64,000 nucleotides of DNA, from positions 24,642,092 to 24,706,091 of the forward strand of contig CM055611.1 in NCBI GenBank assembly GCA_029379385.1, in the 5' to 3' direction. The stretch's first letter is position 1, and each line of letters starts with the position of its first letter. This stretch comes from Quillaja saponaria. Its lineage: Eukaryota > Streptophyta > Magnoliopsida > Fabales > Quillajaceae. A model generated the notes under the pieces. That model saw only the letters and a list, made by a program, of their open reading frames with translations, ran no database searches and was not told where the DNA came from. The translations under genes were made by a program, and so were the position numbers. Of the stretch, positions 51,740-62,926 are shown piece by piece.

Positions 51740-54666
51740 TAGAGATGTGGATGAGAAGGGATTCCCCTCTGCAATCCTCAGCCAGTCCAAAACAATACCC
51801 AAAACCACAACCCAAGGGAACCCTATGGCCAACTCTGACGTTGCACTTTCTGTCTTTTCCTCTGTTCTCTTTCCCAACCCCAGAAAACTATTTTCTGCTA
51901 AAAACCCTTTTCTTTAATCATCCTCCTCACCTTTTTCTCCTCTCATAAAATAAGCAGAAAACAGGCAAAAAAAGCAAACCATATAAAAAGAGAATATCAT
52001 TTGAATATGCAGAGAGAGAAACAGAGAGACAGAGACATAGACTGAGAGGTCCCTTTTTATTTTTTACATTATGGGTATTAGACCTTTCTCAGTTTCCTAC
52101 AATTACAGTGACATGATTGATTCATTGATTAAATTCTACTAGGCATGGCTAAAAGCTTTTCTATATTCTTCTTTCCTCTAATCTTTCTTGCAAGTTTTTT
52201 AATTTAAGAATAAAAAAGGCTGAAATTTCTGACAATTTTGCATGGTTCTTTCAATTATTTATTTTATATTTTTTTTATAAAATATATTAACAGATTTTGT
52301 AGGTTATGGATCTATAAAGCATCCTACCACACAAATGCCTAGTCTATGTGTCTTTCTCCATAATTAATCATGGGATCTTTAACAAACACTATTGTTGTCG
52401 TCCATGTCATTCATACCACCAAGGTCATTTTCAATACTCCATTAAAAGATATAATCTTAAGTAAACTAAAACTTACGCATGAAATTGGAAAAATATATAT
52501 AATACGGTAGTTGACTCAGTGTGTCAAGATGTTGCATATTTCTGACTCTTAAATGGAATCTGATCATATATACATGCTTTAGGCCTTCAAATCAAGTCTA
52601 CTTGATGAACTGATTTTGTTGAATTTATATACTGTTGTGGATTGGAATCATTGGATTCAAGTCTATCATGTCGGCTAGAGTATATGTATACACAAATTTT
52701 GTATGTTGAAAAAAATAAAAAAGTTTAAACAAATTATGGGTAGACATCACACAACAACGATATCTTATAAAAAAATATTTTATGAGAGAATAATAATCTC
52801 GAGTGTTCTAAATATGAAATCGAGCTAAAAGACTATATCCTAATATTACAAAGATCGATAACACAATAATTTATGTCCCTGTAACAGTGATAAGGGATGC
52901 AAGACCACTCTCTTTTAAAATGAGATTTACAATTCTCAACTTCTAAGAGTATAAGTCTCCATGTATATATTGATTTTATTTATATATTTATGTGTTCTTA
53001 CTTCTTAACCAAGATGCATATAACCAAAATGTTTATAAGCTGTAATTATTGCTTTATAAAAACTAATCCGAATAAAAATACTAGTTAGGTCAAATATATT
53101 TCATGATTGGTTAAAACTAGACAAGGTTAATGTGAGCATAATCTGGATTAATAGTTGGTGGAGCAATTTAAGCTTTTGCCTCCAAAATCTGAGTCTTGGA
53201 GTGTCCAATACTAGTTACAAGAACAATATAAATATTATTAGCAGGAAATTAAAGCAACTAGATATTGACTGTTATTCCATACTCATGGTTGTGTATATTT
53301 AGGTAACACTACCCGGTCTTACCAAGATAAGTTGACAGTCAACTTAAAATAAATTAAGTTTTTATGAGATGAATTTTATTAAATGAATAAAACGAATGCG
53401 AATGAAGAAATAAGATTCTACATAGATAAAGGCAGCCTATATATAGTCAGTAGTTCCTATATATGTGAAGCTTGTAGTTGTTAGAAACTCAATGATTACT
53501 TAATTTTCTAGCAATGGTATCTAATACAAATGCAAGTCCTTCAATTATGCAACTCCAATTTTCTTTCAAAGCTCGAACTTCAATTAAGATTTACCATTGT
53601 TTCAATTCCTACTTTTCTTCCCTTATAAACAGACAATCATGTGAGCTTAAACTTTTTCAAAATGGTCCACTCTAAATGTGGGTCACAAATGGTCTTCCCG
53701 GGTCTTTTTTTTTTTTTTTCCTTTTTAGCATCACTGTTCCAAGCTCCAGCTAGCTACCTAGCAACCCAATTATTCTAAATGAACTATTAATAAATAATAA
53801 ATATTTGTTAATTAGATCATAATAATCTAGTATAGTAGTGTAAATCGGATTATAGTTATAAATGAACAATATGAGTTACACTCAGTCATATAAATTCATA
53901 TATAAAAGCTTTATGATGAAAAAAATTATGAAAGTAATTTACTCCGTTAAATCATGGTTTGGGCATGAATTCGATTAAATTAGGTTAACCCTTGACTATC
54001 CTCCTGGCATTTAACCCCACAAAATGTGTATTAAGCATGAAAGCCAAGGCTAATTAGGCTCAAAATGTCCTCAAAAGGATTTTGAATCATGCTGTTTGAG
54101 TAGCTTTGCTTAAATGATATTCGATAATACATGAATCATTGCTTTACAAGGTTGATAATGTCTTAACTCAAGAAACTATAAGATAGGGATATTGAAATCA
54201 AATGATTGTAGATTTAAATATTATCGTCAATAAATATGTGATTATTTTTCAAAATGGTAAATCTTAGTTGAAAAGGTAAGGAGACTCATAAGTATAAAAT
54301 GTTTTCTATTATTTCCTATTTTTCCATCACAGGCTTTTACTGTATGGTTCCTACACCCCCAAACCCAATGAAAAGGACCACTCGTGTCCCGTACTAGGCC
54401 CGACAATTCCACGTGGCAAGACAAGATTGGATTTGATTGGACCGGCCCATGCAAAATGCGTGACTTTAGAGAGGGACGTATGAGTCTGACAGGGATGAAA
54501 GTACCTTGTCAGATGGGCGGCAAAATTCCCTTTTTATAGTTGTCATCCTCTACTTTTTTTTTTTCTTTTTTCTTTTTTCTAAAAACTATTTTTATAAATA
54601 AAAATTGCTAAGAAGTGACGAATTTGTGACAGAATTGCTTATAAATCCTGTTTGGCTTCTAGTGAA
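51202..54666. other. IDD leader/promoter and intergenic DNA
   Basis: The first 850 bases are the probable leader and promoter of the IDD gene, with a perfect (AG)18 run inside. Nothing else is recognised up to the transposon nest; poly-T occurs near 53706-53719. Confidence 0.5.
51699..51734 (-). repeat. (AG)18 microsatellite in the IDD leader
   Basis: A perfect 18-fold AG run lies about 500 bases upstream of the IDD start codon and reads as (CT)18 in the transcribed direction. GA/CT runs in plant leaders can bind BPC/GAGA-type proteins; no function is shown here. Confidence 0.95.
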
Positions 54667-55334
54667 TAAGGCGTGTTTGGATTATTGAATTGAAATTAAA
54701 ATTGATTAGATTACAATATACAAGCTTAGGATCATATAAATAATTAAAACTACAATTATGTTTCAAGTATTTGGAGGTGATTGTTGTCGTCTTTAGTGAT
54801 TTTCAACAATGATTGTCTTCGTCTGTGATAACTTTCAACATTGACTGTCAATTGTATCCGATGACTTCCGAGTGTAGTTGCTACAAGTTTTTGACCAATT
54901 TTGATAATAATTTATATCGTCTCCAGTAATTTATGTTGATGGTTATCGTCGTTCGTAGTGAATTCCAACAATAATTGTTGTTATTTTTGTCTAGTTTTGA
55001 CAATGATTGTCTTCATTTCGGAAAATCCCAACTAGAGTTGCACATAAGTCGATAAAAATCGACAAATTGAATTGATCGGTACCGAATTTTTGGTTTGGTT
55101 TGGGTACTATAAAATGCTCAATTTTCATTCGGTATGGGAAAAATTAAAACCAAAGAGTCGGTTTTGGTATTATGAATGTATCAGTATACTGATACTGATA
55201 CCAACTTTGTATAAACATATGCCCATTTTCAATATCAGCCCAAGCCCAGCCCTTCATAGTTCATACAGCCCAATCGTCTCCAAAACTCATTCTCTTCCAG
55301 ACTTCAATATTCCATATTGAACTCAACACTCAAC

Positions 55335-56407
55335 TAAAGTTGGCAATGAGCTAAGCTAGTTTGTGAGCAACTCGTTAATAGCTCAGTTTGAGCTCGGCTC
55401 GTTTACTAAATGAGGCAATCTTGAGCTTTACTTTTAGGCTAGTTTAGTAAACTAGCCGAGCTCAATCTTTGCAAAGTCGAGCTCATAAGCTCGCAAGCTA
55501 GCTTATTAAGGATAATTAAATATATAATTTTTAGTTATATATTATATAATAAATATTTATATTTTTTTATTATTTACATTAATATATAACACATTTAATT
55601 TTATTGGCTTAATACTAAAATTCTAATAGATTAATACTATTGTTAATATAATAGTTAATAATCCTAGTGTTAATAAGAATTAGAAACCAGCTGGTTGTCT
55701 AATTGCAAACCTGTTGGAAGTCAGGAACATTTAAAAAAACAAAAAGTTAATAAATACAAAAAGTATTTTGGGAGATAGGCTTTCATTCATACACATCTTT
55801 CAGACTCTTCCTTCTCATCTCTCTCAGACTCTCTGTCCCTCACTCTCTTAGTCTTTCCAAGTCTTTCAGTTTCTCGCAACTCGCAACTCTCAAGTCTTAA
55901 ATCTCTCAACTCTTAAGTCTCAGTTTCTCAACACTCAAGTCTCACCGCTAGCCTCTTAAACCTCTTAACTTTTAAGCCTCATCGCTGGGATATAATTTCA
56001 ATTAGTTGGACTCTTCGTGTCAACAAATTTAGGAATCGGGACGGGACTTGGACACTGCTCTTAAACTTTTAATCCTGACCAGCGAAAGAAGATTTGGCAG
56101 AGTATTAGATTTTGTTGAATTTTAAAATTTTATTTTGGATGTAATTTGAGATTTGTTGTTTTAATTTTCAATTCTTTATTTCTTTTATAATACTTGTTTA
56201 TATTGTTTTGTATGATATTGATGGCTGAGATTTTTGATATTATAAGGTTGGAATTAATGGGGTTACTGAGCCTTAACAAGCCGAGCTTGAGCTTGAATAT
56301 TTGATATTGAGCTCTTAACGAGCTTAAGCTCACGAGCCTGAACTAAGCTCGAGCTTGCCTAAAATGAGATGAAAGCTCGGCTCAAGCTTGGCTCATTAAC
56401 ACCCCTA
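55335..56407. mobile_element. Non-autonomous hAT element nested in the larger hAT
   Basis: Length is 1,073 bases. The left end starts TAAAGTTGGCAATGAGCTAA and the inverted right end TAGGGGTGTTAATGAGCCAA. CACTCAAC (55327-55334) and CACTCGAC (56408-56415) flank it, a 7/8 target duplication of hAT size. Both ends carry dense GAGCTCGGCTCG-like subterminal repeats. Inside is a CTCTCTCAGACTC-rich stretch like a leader, but no transposase. Confidence 0.9.
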
Positions 56408-57193
56408 CACTCGACCTAGACTATGTTTAGCAAATATAGAACATTCTAAAATCCAAACTCTCTATACTTTCCCAACCCTAGACTCTGCATCTCTGCCACA
56501 CCCAGTCACTCACCCACCTACCATTCGACCATCATCTCATCCAACCACCACCGTCCCACCCTATAGTCAGATAGTCTTCCATAGTGAACATTCAACACTT
56601 AGAATTTTCAAGATTTAAGGTATGATTTGATTTGGTGATTTTGGTGTAGGATCTTCAAAATCTGGCATGGAACTTTGATTTAACTCTTTATGAGCTTGAT
56701 TACGGCACATATCTTCAAGAACTAAAGTTGATTTAAGTGACTTTACTGAAGAAATCAAGAAAGCAGCTTCAAATTTACAGGTTAGTAGTTTACCTTCTTG
56801 GCTTCTTCTAATCTTCTAAGTTCTCACTTCTTAGCCTTGTATCACTAGACAGACTTTTTTGCTGGGTTTTGGTTTTTGTAATAGTTACATGTGAATAATT
56901 GAAATCAAAATAAAATGAACTTGTCCTGTGATCAGACTAGACTAGACAGACTTTTTGAGGACTTGCTGCTTGAGAAGACTGTGAGATTCTACATTTTCAT
57001 CGTTATACTTATATTTGCTCGAAGAGGAGAAATGGCCTTTTTGAGTTGACAGTAATAAATAAAGCACTTATCATATATTTACATAACAAAAAAGGGAGGA
57101 TAAAACTATAGTTATATATACACGCTTACTTAGGTACATAGGTAAAATATATGACAGGAGGATAAAGTCATAAAACTCACAAGCACTTTCTGT

Positions 57194-57361
57194 TTAGGTG
57201 TAGATAGCAGAGATTTCTTTGGCAGAATTAATCTGGGACATTCCTTCTCTAATTTGCTTGCTTACGCTTTCAAGAGAGGCCTAAAGCAAACCATGAAATT
57301 ATATCCAATATGATAATGAGAATTCAAACCTTGGCAAGGGCCTCCTTATCCCTTTGTTTTT
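57194..57361 (-). pseudogene. Two terminal exons of an unidentified host gene inside the hAT
   Basis: On the minus strand, exon-like blocks 57361-57330 (32 bases) and 57280-57194 (87 bases) are separated by a 49-base intron with GT (after CCAAG) and AG (TGCTTTAG). Joined, they read KQRDKEALAK then ASLESVSKQIREGMSQINSA and KEISAIYT, then TAA. The second block is exactly 29 codons with its stop, and the sequence after it looks like 3'UTR. The peptide is coiled-coil-like. I do not recognise the donor gene. It runs opposite to the transposase and lies between the nested hAT and the transposase region, which suggests capture of host gene sequence. Confidence 0.6.
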
Positions 57362-57633
57362 CTAAGGATACAATATCAGGTGATTAAAGAGTGATCACAA
57401 TCTATTTCATATCTTGCTCAAGTAAAAAACAAGCATACCTACAAAAGTTACATTACTTAGTTTCATGTAACTATTACAAAAAACAAAATTCAGCAGATAG
57501 AGACTTGATTTGGCAATAGAAAAAGATATAGACACCTTTAAAATTTTTATTTTAAAGAAAAAGGGCAAGTGCAGAATTATGATAACTTTTTCTAGTTTTG
57601 TTTAGTTGTGTTTTAGGTACTTTTACTGATTGG

Positions 57634-57665
<32 letters not shown>

Positions 57666-58010
57666 TATGATAACTTGTAATTATTTATGTTAATTTTTCT
57701 AAACAAAATCTGGTTATGTTTTTGTGTTCTTGAAATGTATGAAAGGTATAATAACTTGTAATTTTTAAGGTTTTGTTTTTTGAAAGTTGTGTTTATAAAA
57801 AATTATGATTACTTGTAATTATTTATGCTGATTTTTCTAAATGAAATCTAGTTCTGTTTTTGTGTTCTTGAAATGTATGAAAGGTATGATAACTTGTAAT
57901 TTTCCCTAGTTCTATTTTATAAAAGTTGTGTTTTAAAAAGTTACTGATAACTTGTAATTATTTATGCTGATTTTTCTAAATTAAATCTGATTCTAATTTC
58001 TAAATGAAAT
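57634..58010. repeat. A30 run followed by 138-base tandem repeat (about 2.3 copies)
   Basis: Thirty A (57634-57663) precede repeats in which ACTTGTAATTATTTATG recurs at 57671, 57809 and 57948, a period of 138-139. All lie in the intron-like part of the hAT, just before the transposase coding region. Confidence 0.85.
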
Positions 58011-58168
58011 CTTTTCTATAATACAGCTTTAATATGAAAGCTATAGAGGAAATTGAAATAGCATATGCCGATGAGTGTCTTGCTGGATAAGATCAATCAG
58101 ATAGTAGAGTTGCAATTGCAAAGGTAGAAGCTTTCTGAAGACAAAGAAATCTATGATGTGGGAAGAGT

Positions 58169-60107
58169 TTGATGTTGTTCCTACTGTTATTGGAAGGTGT
58201 GAACCCTAATCCTAAATGTAAATGTAAGCATTGTGAAGTTATTGTTAAATGTCATAGTAGAATCAATGGTACTAGAGCAATGAACAACCATTTACCTACA
58301 TGTCAAAAGTATTTTTTTAAAAATAAGAGAAAAAGGACAATTAAGTGTACATGACATCTTATGAATATAATGTCTGATAATGTTACTGAGAATGAAAAAG
58401 GCAAAGTACATGGTGCAGATGATATTAGGAAAGCAATAGTTAAGTACGTTGTACTTAGGGAATTGTCATTCAAACATGTGGATTCATTTGCATTCCGTAA
58501 GTTATTATCTGTTCTAGTTTCATGGTTTGTATGTCCATATAGATTGACAATTGCTAAGGATATTTGGACACTTTATATTGATGAGAATAATAAGTTAAGA
58601 AACTTGTTGATTATATCAAAGCAAAGGGTATGTTTAACTACTAATACATGGACTTCTAATCAAAATCTAAACTACATGACTTTAACTACACATTTTATTG
58701 ATGAGGTGTAAAATTTGCATAAGAGAATTCTTAATTTTTGCAAGGTTGGTAGTCACACAGGGATAGAGATAAATAAAAGCATTGAGAAATGTCTTTTAGA
58801 TTAGGAGATTGAGAAAGTGTCCACTGTGATAGTGGATAATGCTAGTGCCAATGGAATAGCATTGAAATACTTGAAGAGGAAGCTTTCTAGATAAGGGATG
58901 CAATATTAAATGGTGAGTTATGCACATGAGATGTTGTGCACACATCTTGAACTTAGTTGTGTCAGATGGATTGAAGGAATTGCAGCCTTTAATTGCTACA
59001 ATTAAAGGCTGCAATTTGATATGCAGTAACTTTTATGAGGTTTTCTCCATCTAGAAGTGCAATATTTGCTAAGTTCGTAGAAAGTGAGAAAATTCAAAAC
59101 AAATGGTCGGTTTGCCTTGATGTTTCTATGAGATGGAACTCTACTTACTTAATGCTTAATAGTGCCATTAAGTTTCAAAAAGTTTTTGATTCAATGAAAG
59201 AAGAAGATGCCAGATATAATAAATGGTTTAAGCCAAAGGATAAGGAAGAATGTAGGGTTAAGATGAAGGTGGTGGTGAAGAAGAAGAAGAATTGAAAAAA
59301 AATGGTAAGGAAGGACCACCTACTTGTCAAGATTGGGATAGTGCTAAGGTTTTTGTTAAATTTCTCAAAGTCATTCATGATATTACTTTGAGTTTTTCAG
59401 GAACCCTTCATATGACATCAAATGTTTGTTATAATAGGATTGAGGTGGTGGAAATGAAATTAGTTAGGTAGTGTAACAACATGGATGATGTTGTCTTGAG
59501 AAATATGGCTAGAAGTATGAAGATTAAATTTGACAAGTATTGGGGTAGTGGTGAGAAAATCAACACTTTGATGTTGATTTCAGTTATACTTGATCCTCGC
59601 TATAAGCTTGGATACTTACGTTATATTTTTAACATTGCCTACCATTTTGAAATTGCAATGGACATGAAATTTAAAGTTAAGGATCACTTGGCACGATTGT
59701 ATGAAACTTATAGTGCTGAAATTTCAGTTGACATGGTTGAAACGGGTAAGGAATCAAGTATTTCTGTTGTTAATGACTCCCATAATGAAATTATTTTTTC
59801 AAGTACAGTAGATGCATGGATAAGTCAAGCGAACAAAAGGTATAGAGTTAATTCAGATTCTAAATTAGAGCTTGACATGTATTTGGCTGAGGAAATTGTT
59901 AAAGAAGGGGTTGGTTTTGATATTCTTTTATGGTGGAAGGCGAATGGCCGCAAGTTTAAGGTTCTTTCAATGATTGCTCATGATGTATTAGAAGTTTTGG
60001 TTTCTACTATTGCTTTAGAATCTGTCTTTAGTACTGGAGGTCATGTTCTTTTAGATTTTCGAAGCTCATTGTATTGGGAGACAGCAAAAGGGCTTATTTG
60101 CTTGTAA
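58169..60107 (+). pseudogene. hAT transposase pseudogene (BED finger, RNase H-like, dimerisation domain)
   Basis: In several frames the region encodes an Ac/ricesleeper-type hAT transposase. First comes a BED-type zinc finger (58169-58340: KCKCKHCEVIVKCHSRINGT, then NNHLPTC). Next is the catalytic-core region (58361-58711: SFKHVDSFAFRKLLS, RVCLTTNTWTSNQNLNYMTL; here WTSNQNLNYM is the family's usual W-T-S-x-x motif). Then, after several stops and frame changes, come VSDGLKELQPLIATIKG and CLDVSMRWNSTYLMLNSA. The C terminus (59481-60107) is open for 208 codons: DPRYKLGYLRYIF, then the dimerisation domain DILLWWKANGRKFKVLSMIA, VLVSTIALESVFSTGGHVL. Stops near 58709, 58801, 58892 and 59293 show the gene is dead. 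The intact version cut and joined DNA for element movement. Confidence 0.9.
58978..59016. repeat. Perfect 18-base inverted repeat in the transposase pseudogene
   Basis: AATTGCAGCCTTTAATTG (58978-58995), the three bases CTA, then its exact inverse CAATTAAAGGCTGCAATT (58999-59016). It falls in the codons for LQPLIATIKGCN of the transposase reading frame. Confidence 0.95.
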
Positions 60108-61874
60108 AATTAGCTAGGCCCTAAAACCATTGAAAGTAGAGAAATCTTAGAAGAACTCGTACAGTCAAGGGAGATTACAGGTATTTAAATTCAGCTATGT
60201 AATTTTCTTATGCTTTTAATTCTTAATGATATTGTTATTAATGTTTCTTTTGTTTTTTCCTCCTTCTAGCATGAACTTTAACTTGCAACAAAAAGCAGAA
60301 GTCTCATATGGTAATTGATGAGTAAATGTAAGTTTTTTTACACTCTGTTATTCAATTTTTCTTGCTGGCCATTGTCATTTGCTAGAAAAATGTACTGCTA
60401 GATATTCTTTCTTTTCTTTATATGCAGTTATTTTTTTGAGTTGTTGAATTAAACAATTATGTATATAGGACCCTAAGTCAGCTTACTATATATTCCAAAT
60501 CTTTATGGTTCTTGTAATTGTATGTAGTTAAGATTCTGATATATATCCATATATCCTTTGTTAGCAAGAAAAGTAAAAGGATTTTGATGTTCTTTATGGT
60601 TTTAATGTTCTTTAGATGAATATATATCTATTTATTATAATTTTTATTTTCAATTTGATCTACTGTAACTTTCATTGCTTTCCTTTCAAGTTTCAATACT
60701 CAATAGTATGATTTCATATCTATTTTCTTTCTCTGGATTTGATTGTCTATTTCACAATGTAGCTTAGGGGTAAACCTAATAATTGGTTCTTTTCTGTTGC
60801 AGCCTTGCAGGTTTGGTCTTATGTCTTTAGGTCTTCACAGCAGGCAGAGAAATGGAGCTACATGAACAATTTAGTCTACTTTGATTTTGAATTTTGGAGT
60901 TTGTACTTTGTAAACAATGTGCCACTGCTAATGTTTTATTTGAAACTTAGTCTTTGGGTATGTAATTAAGTAATTACCTTATTTAATTATTTTGATAGGT
61001 TTGCTAAAGCCTAAATCTATATATTTTAGTATGTGTTTATCTATAAAGCATGGGCCTTATTTGTGGCCCATAAAATCCATTGGTTATTCACAAAAAGAAA
61101 AAAAATTTAAGCCGAATAATTTGTGAGTTTCAACTCGTGCCAAGAGGCCCATCAAAAAAATAATGATTTTTAACTTGGGCCAAAAGGCCCATCAGAAACT
61201 GAATGGAGCTGGAACCGAGCAGCCCATTAATTTCGATATGGTTTCGGTTGCAATACATCAACGAAGTCGACAAAAATTGACTAGATAGATACCGACTTAA
61301 CTTGGTTCGGTATATAATATCCTTCAATATCGAACCATACCGAGATTATCTTAATCCCAACCATGATGGTATCACCCTTAATCCCAAGTATGGCGGTCAT
61401 CATTTTTGATAGGTTATACGATGGTAATCATGGTTTTTTTTTTTGTCACAATAATTGTCAATTGTGGTTGTTTTCATCTTTGAATTCAGCGAGTCTTGAT
61501 AGTAGTCGATATTGAATTCGACGATTTGACAATGACAATGATCAGGGATAGAGGGTGACGATGGGGGAACAAAATTGCTAATGAATAAGAGCTGGTTGTA
61601 GACAACAGAAGTTATCGATAGTGGTGACTGATGTTATAACATAATATATAATATATTCTCATAAGTAGCTGTCAAAAAAATAAAAAATATCACATACTGA
61701 AGAAATATAAAATTAAAGTTCTACCCATAAAAAAGTATTTTATAATTGTTTCTCAATGCTTAGAAATTAAGTTAAAATTTTAATTTTAATTTAAGATGTC
61801 CTTCAAATAGAAAAATAGAATCAAACAATTCATTTCCAATTTCAATAATTCACTACATTCAAACAGACGTCTAA

Positions 61875-62113
61875 GAGAAATCTGTAATTATAGGCCAATA
61901 TTCTTGCAGAACAAGACCTTTGCATCGCGACATTCAGTCATCTTTCACAAGATATTTTTTAGCAAAAATTGCAAAAGAACAACTTCAACATTGAAGTTCA
62001 ATGCAGATTTATTAGTTTAGCATAGAAAAATTCACGCTCTAAAGTTGGATTCATAATTATAATTTTTTCTTTTAAAGAGAAAGTGGGCAATTTTTGGGTA
62101 AGATTGCATGTAT
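61875..62113. other. Spacer and hydrolase 3'UTR
   Basis: Short non-coding stretch between the transposon nest and the end of the hydrolase gene on the minus strand. No other feature seen. Confidence 0.5.
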
Positions 62114-62926
62114 TTAGAGCGTTACTGGTACGCGTAGTCCATCGTAGCTCAGTTGTACATCAAGACCCTCAGACACCTTAAGTTTTGAAAGATAATCACT
62201 CACTTCTTCATGATCCATCAAATGCATCATACCTGCAAATTTTGAAATTCTTTACTGCATGATGCTATATGAAAATAATTATTTGGGTCGTACTAATTTT
62301 GAACCATAATTTTTTATCTTGCATTCTAGTGCTTCTGAGTTGACTATTGTATCAGGACACCTGAGGTGTGGAAACTAGAGGGAGCACTATGCTAGTAGAG
62401 ATTAAGTAAACATACCGGTGAAAAGAGTCCTCTTGGGTTGGATTTTTTGCACTTCCTCTAATGCCTGAAATGGAAATTTAGCATAAGCTTCAGTTCTTCA
62501 AACAAAATTTCCATGCAAGCATAAACTTTGTAGATAGAGATTACCCTTGGAAGTCCAAAATGAGTAGAAGAAGAGCGATCTGGCCTCAAAGCATCCTGGA
62601 AAATTATACAAATTAGGAATTGAAGAAAAACTTATGTGTGTGTAAATGTATGTGTCTGCACGATAAAAGGGAGGTGAGGCAGCACCAATATCAGGATGTC
62701 ACAGTACTGTAGAAGTGGGTAAGTTTCTTCAGGAATTTCACTAACATCACTGCAAATGTAAATAAATGATTAGGCCTGAGAGCTTCATGAAAAACTGATC
62801 CAGCTACAAGCATTGTTTTTCCAGCATCTTGCTCAGTGAGAAGCATTACCTAATGTAACAGATATTACCAAAACGGAAGCCAAGGGAACGGTAACCACGA
62901 CCATGCCACACTGGTATAGGTGTAAC
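62114..62926 (-). CDS. Metallo-beta-lactamase-fold hydrolase (At1g30300-like), C-terminal part with frameshift
   Basis: Five exons in transcript order: 62926-62850, 62749-62686, 62595-62545, 62464-62416 and 62233-62114. The upstream part is not in the window. The peptide reads VTPIPVWHGRGYRSLGFRFG, NICYISDVSEIPEETYPLLQ, YCDILILDALRPDRSSST, HFGLPRALEEVQKIQPKRTL and FTGMMH. It fits plant PhnP/GloB-like hydrolases: His in VWHG, Asp in SDVS and LDA, and the late His of GMMH are metal-site positions of this fold. In the last exon the sequence CATTTTGATGG has one T too many. In the read frame the protein ends ...MMHFDGS at a TGA (62208-62210); dropping one T restores MDHEEVSDYLSKLKVSEGLD and QLSYDGLRVPVTL, the family's usual end at 62114. 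This may be a real mutation or a sequence error. I annotate to the ancestral stop. Confidence 0.8.

Larger units (their letters stand above)
55033..61380 (+). mobile_element. Decayed autonomous hAT transposon
   Basis: The left end starts TAGAGTTGCACATAAGTCGA and the right end, read inward, TAAGGGTGATACC. Both fit the loose hAT terminal pattern. CGGTA-type repeats occur near both ends. The 8 bases before it are ATCCCAAC (55025-55032). The 8 after it are ATCCCAAG (61381-61388). A perfect ATCCCAAC also occurs at 61354-61361, so the right end could be 61353 instead. It encodes the broken transposase at 58169-60107, has a T/C-rich leader near 56440-56620, and contains the smaller hAT at 55335-56407. 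Confidence 0.8.
54670..61871. mobile_element. Outer PIF/Harbinger-like element interrupted by a hAT
   Basis: The left end GGCGTGTTTGGATTATTGAA and the inverted right end GACGTCTGTTTGAATGTAGT share the G.CGT..GTTTG core and further ATTATTGAA..TTGAAAT-like sequence. Both ends are flanked by TAA (54667-54669 and 61872-61874), as in PIF/Harbinger. Subtracting the hAT leaves about 850 bases of repeat-rich, non-coding sequence with TTTTCAACAATGATTGTC-like motifs near its left end. A 3-base duplication is weak evidence by itself; the similar ends make the case. Confidence 0.65.

Noticed and set aside
51503..51948. Open frames across the (AG)18 run on both strands
   Set aside because: Repeat-driven frames in the IDD leader, not genes.
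61350..61361. Alternative right end of the large hAT with a perfect ATCCCAAC duplication
   Set aside because: The inward sequence TAAGATAATC fits the hAT terminal pattern worse than TAAGGGTG at 61380; kept as an alternative in the entry.
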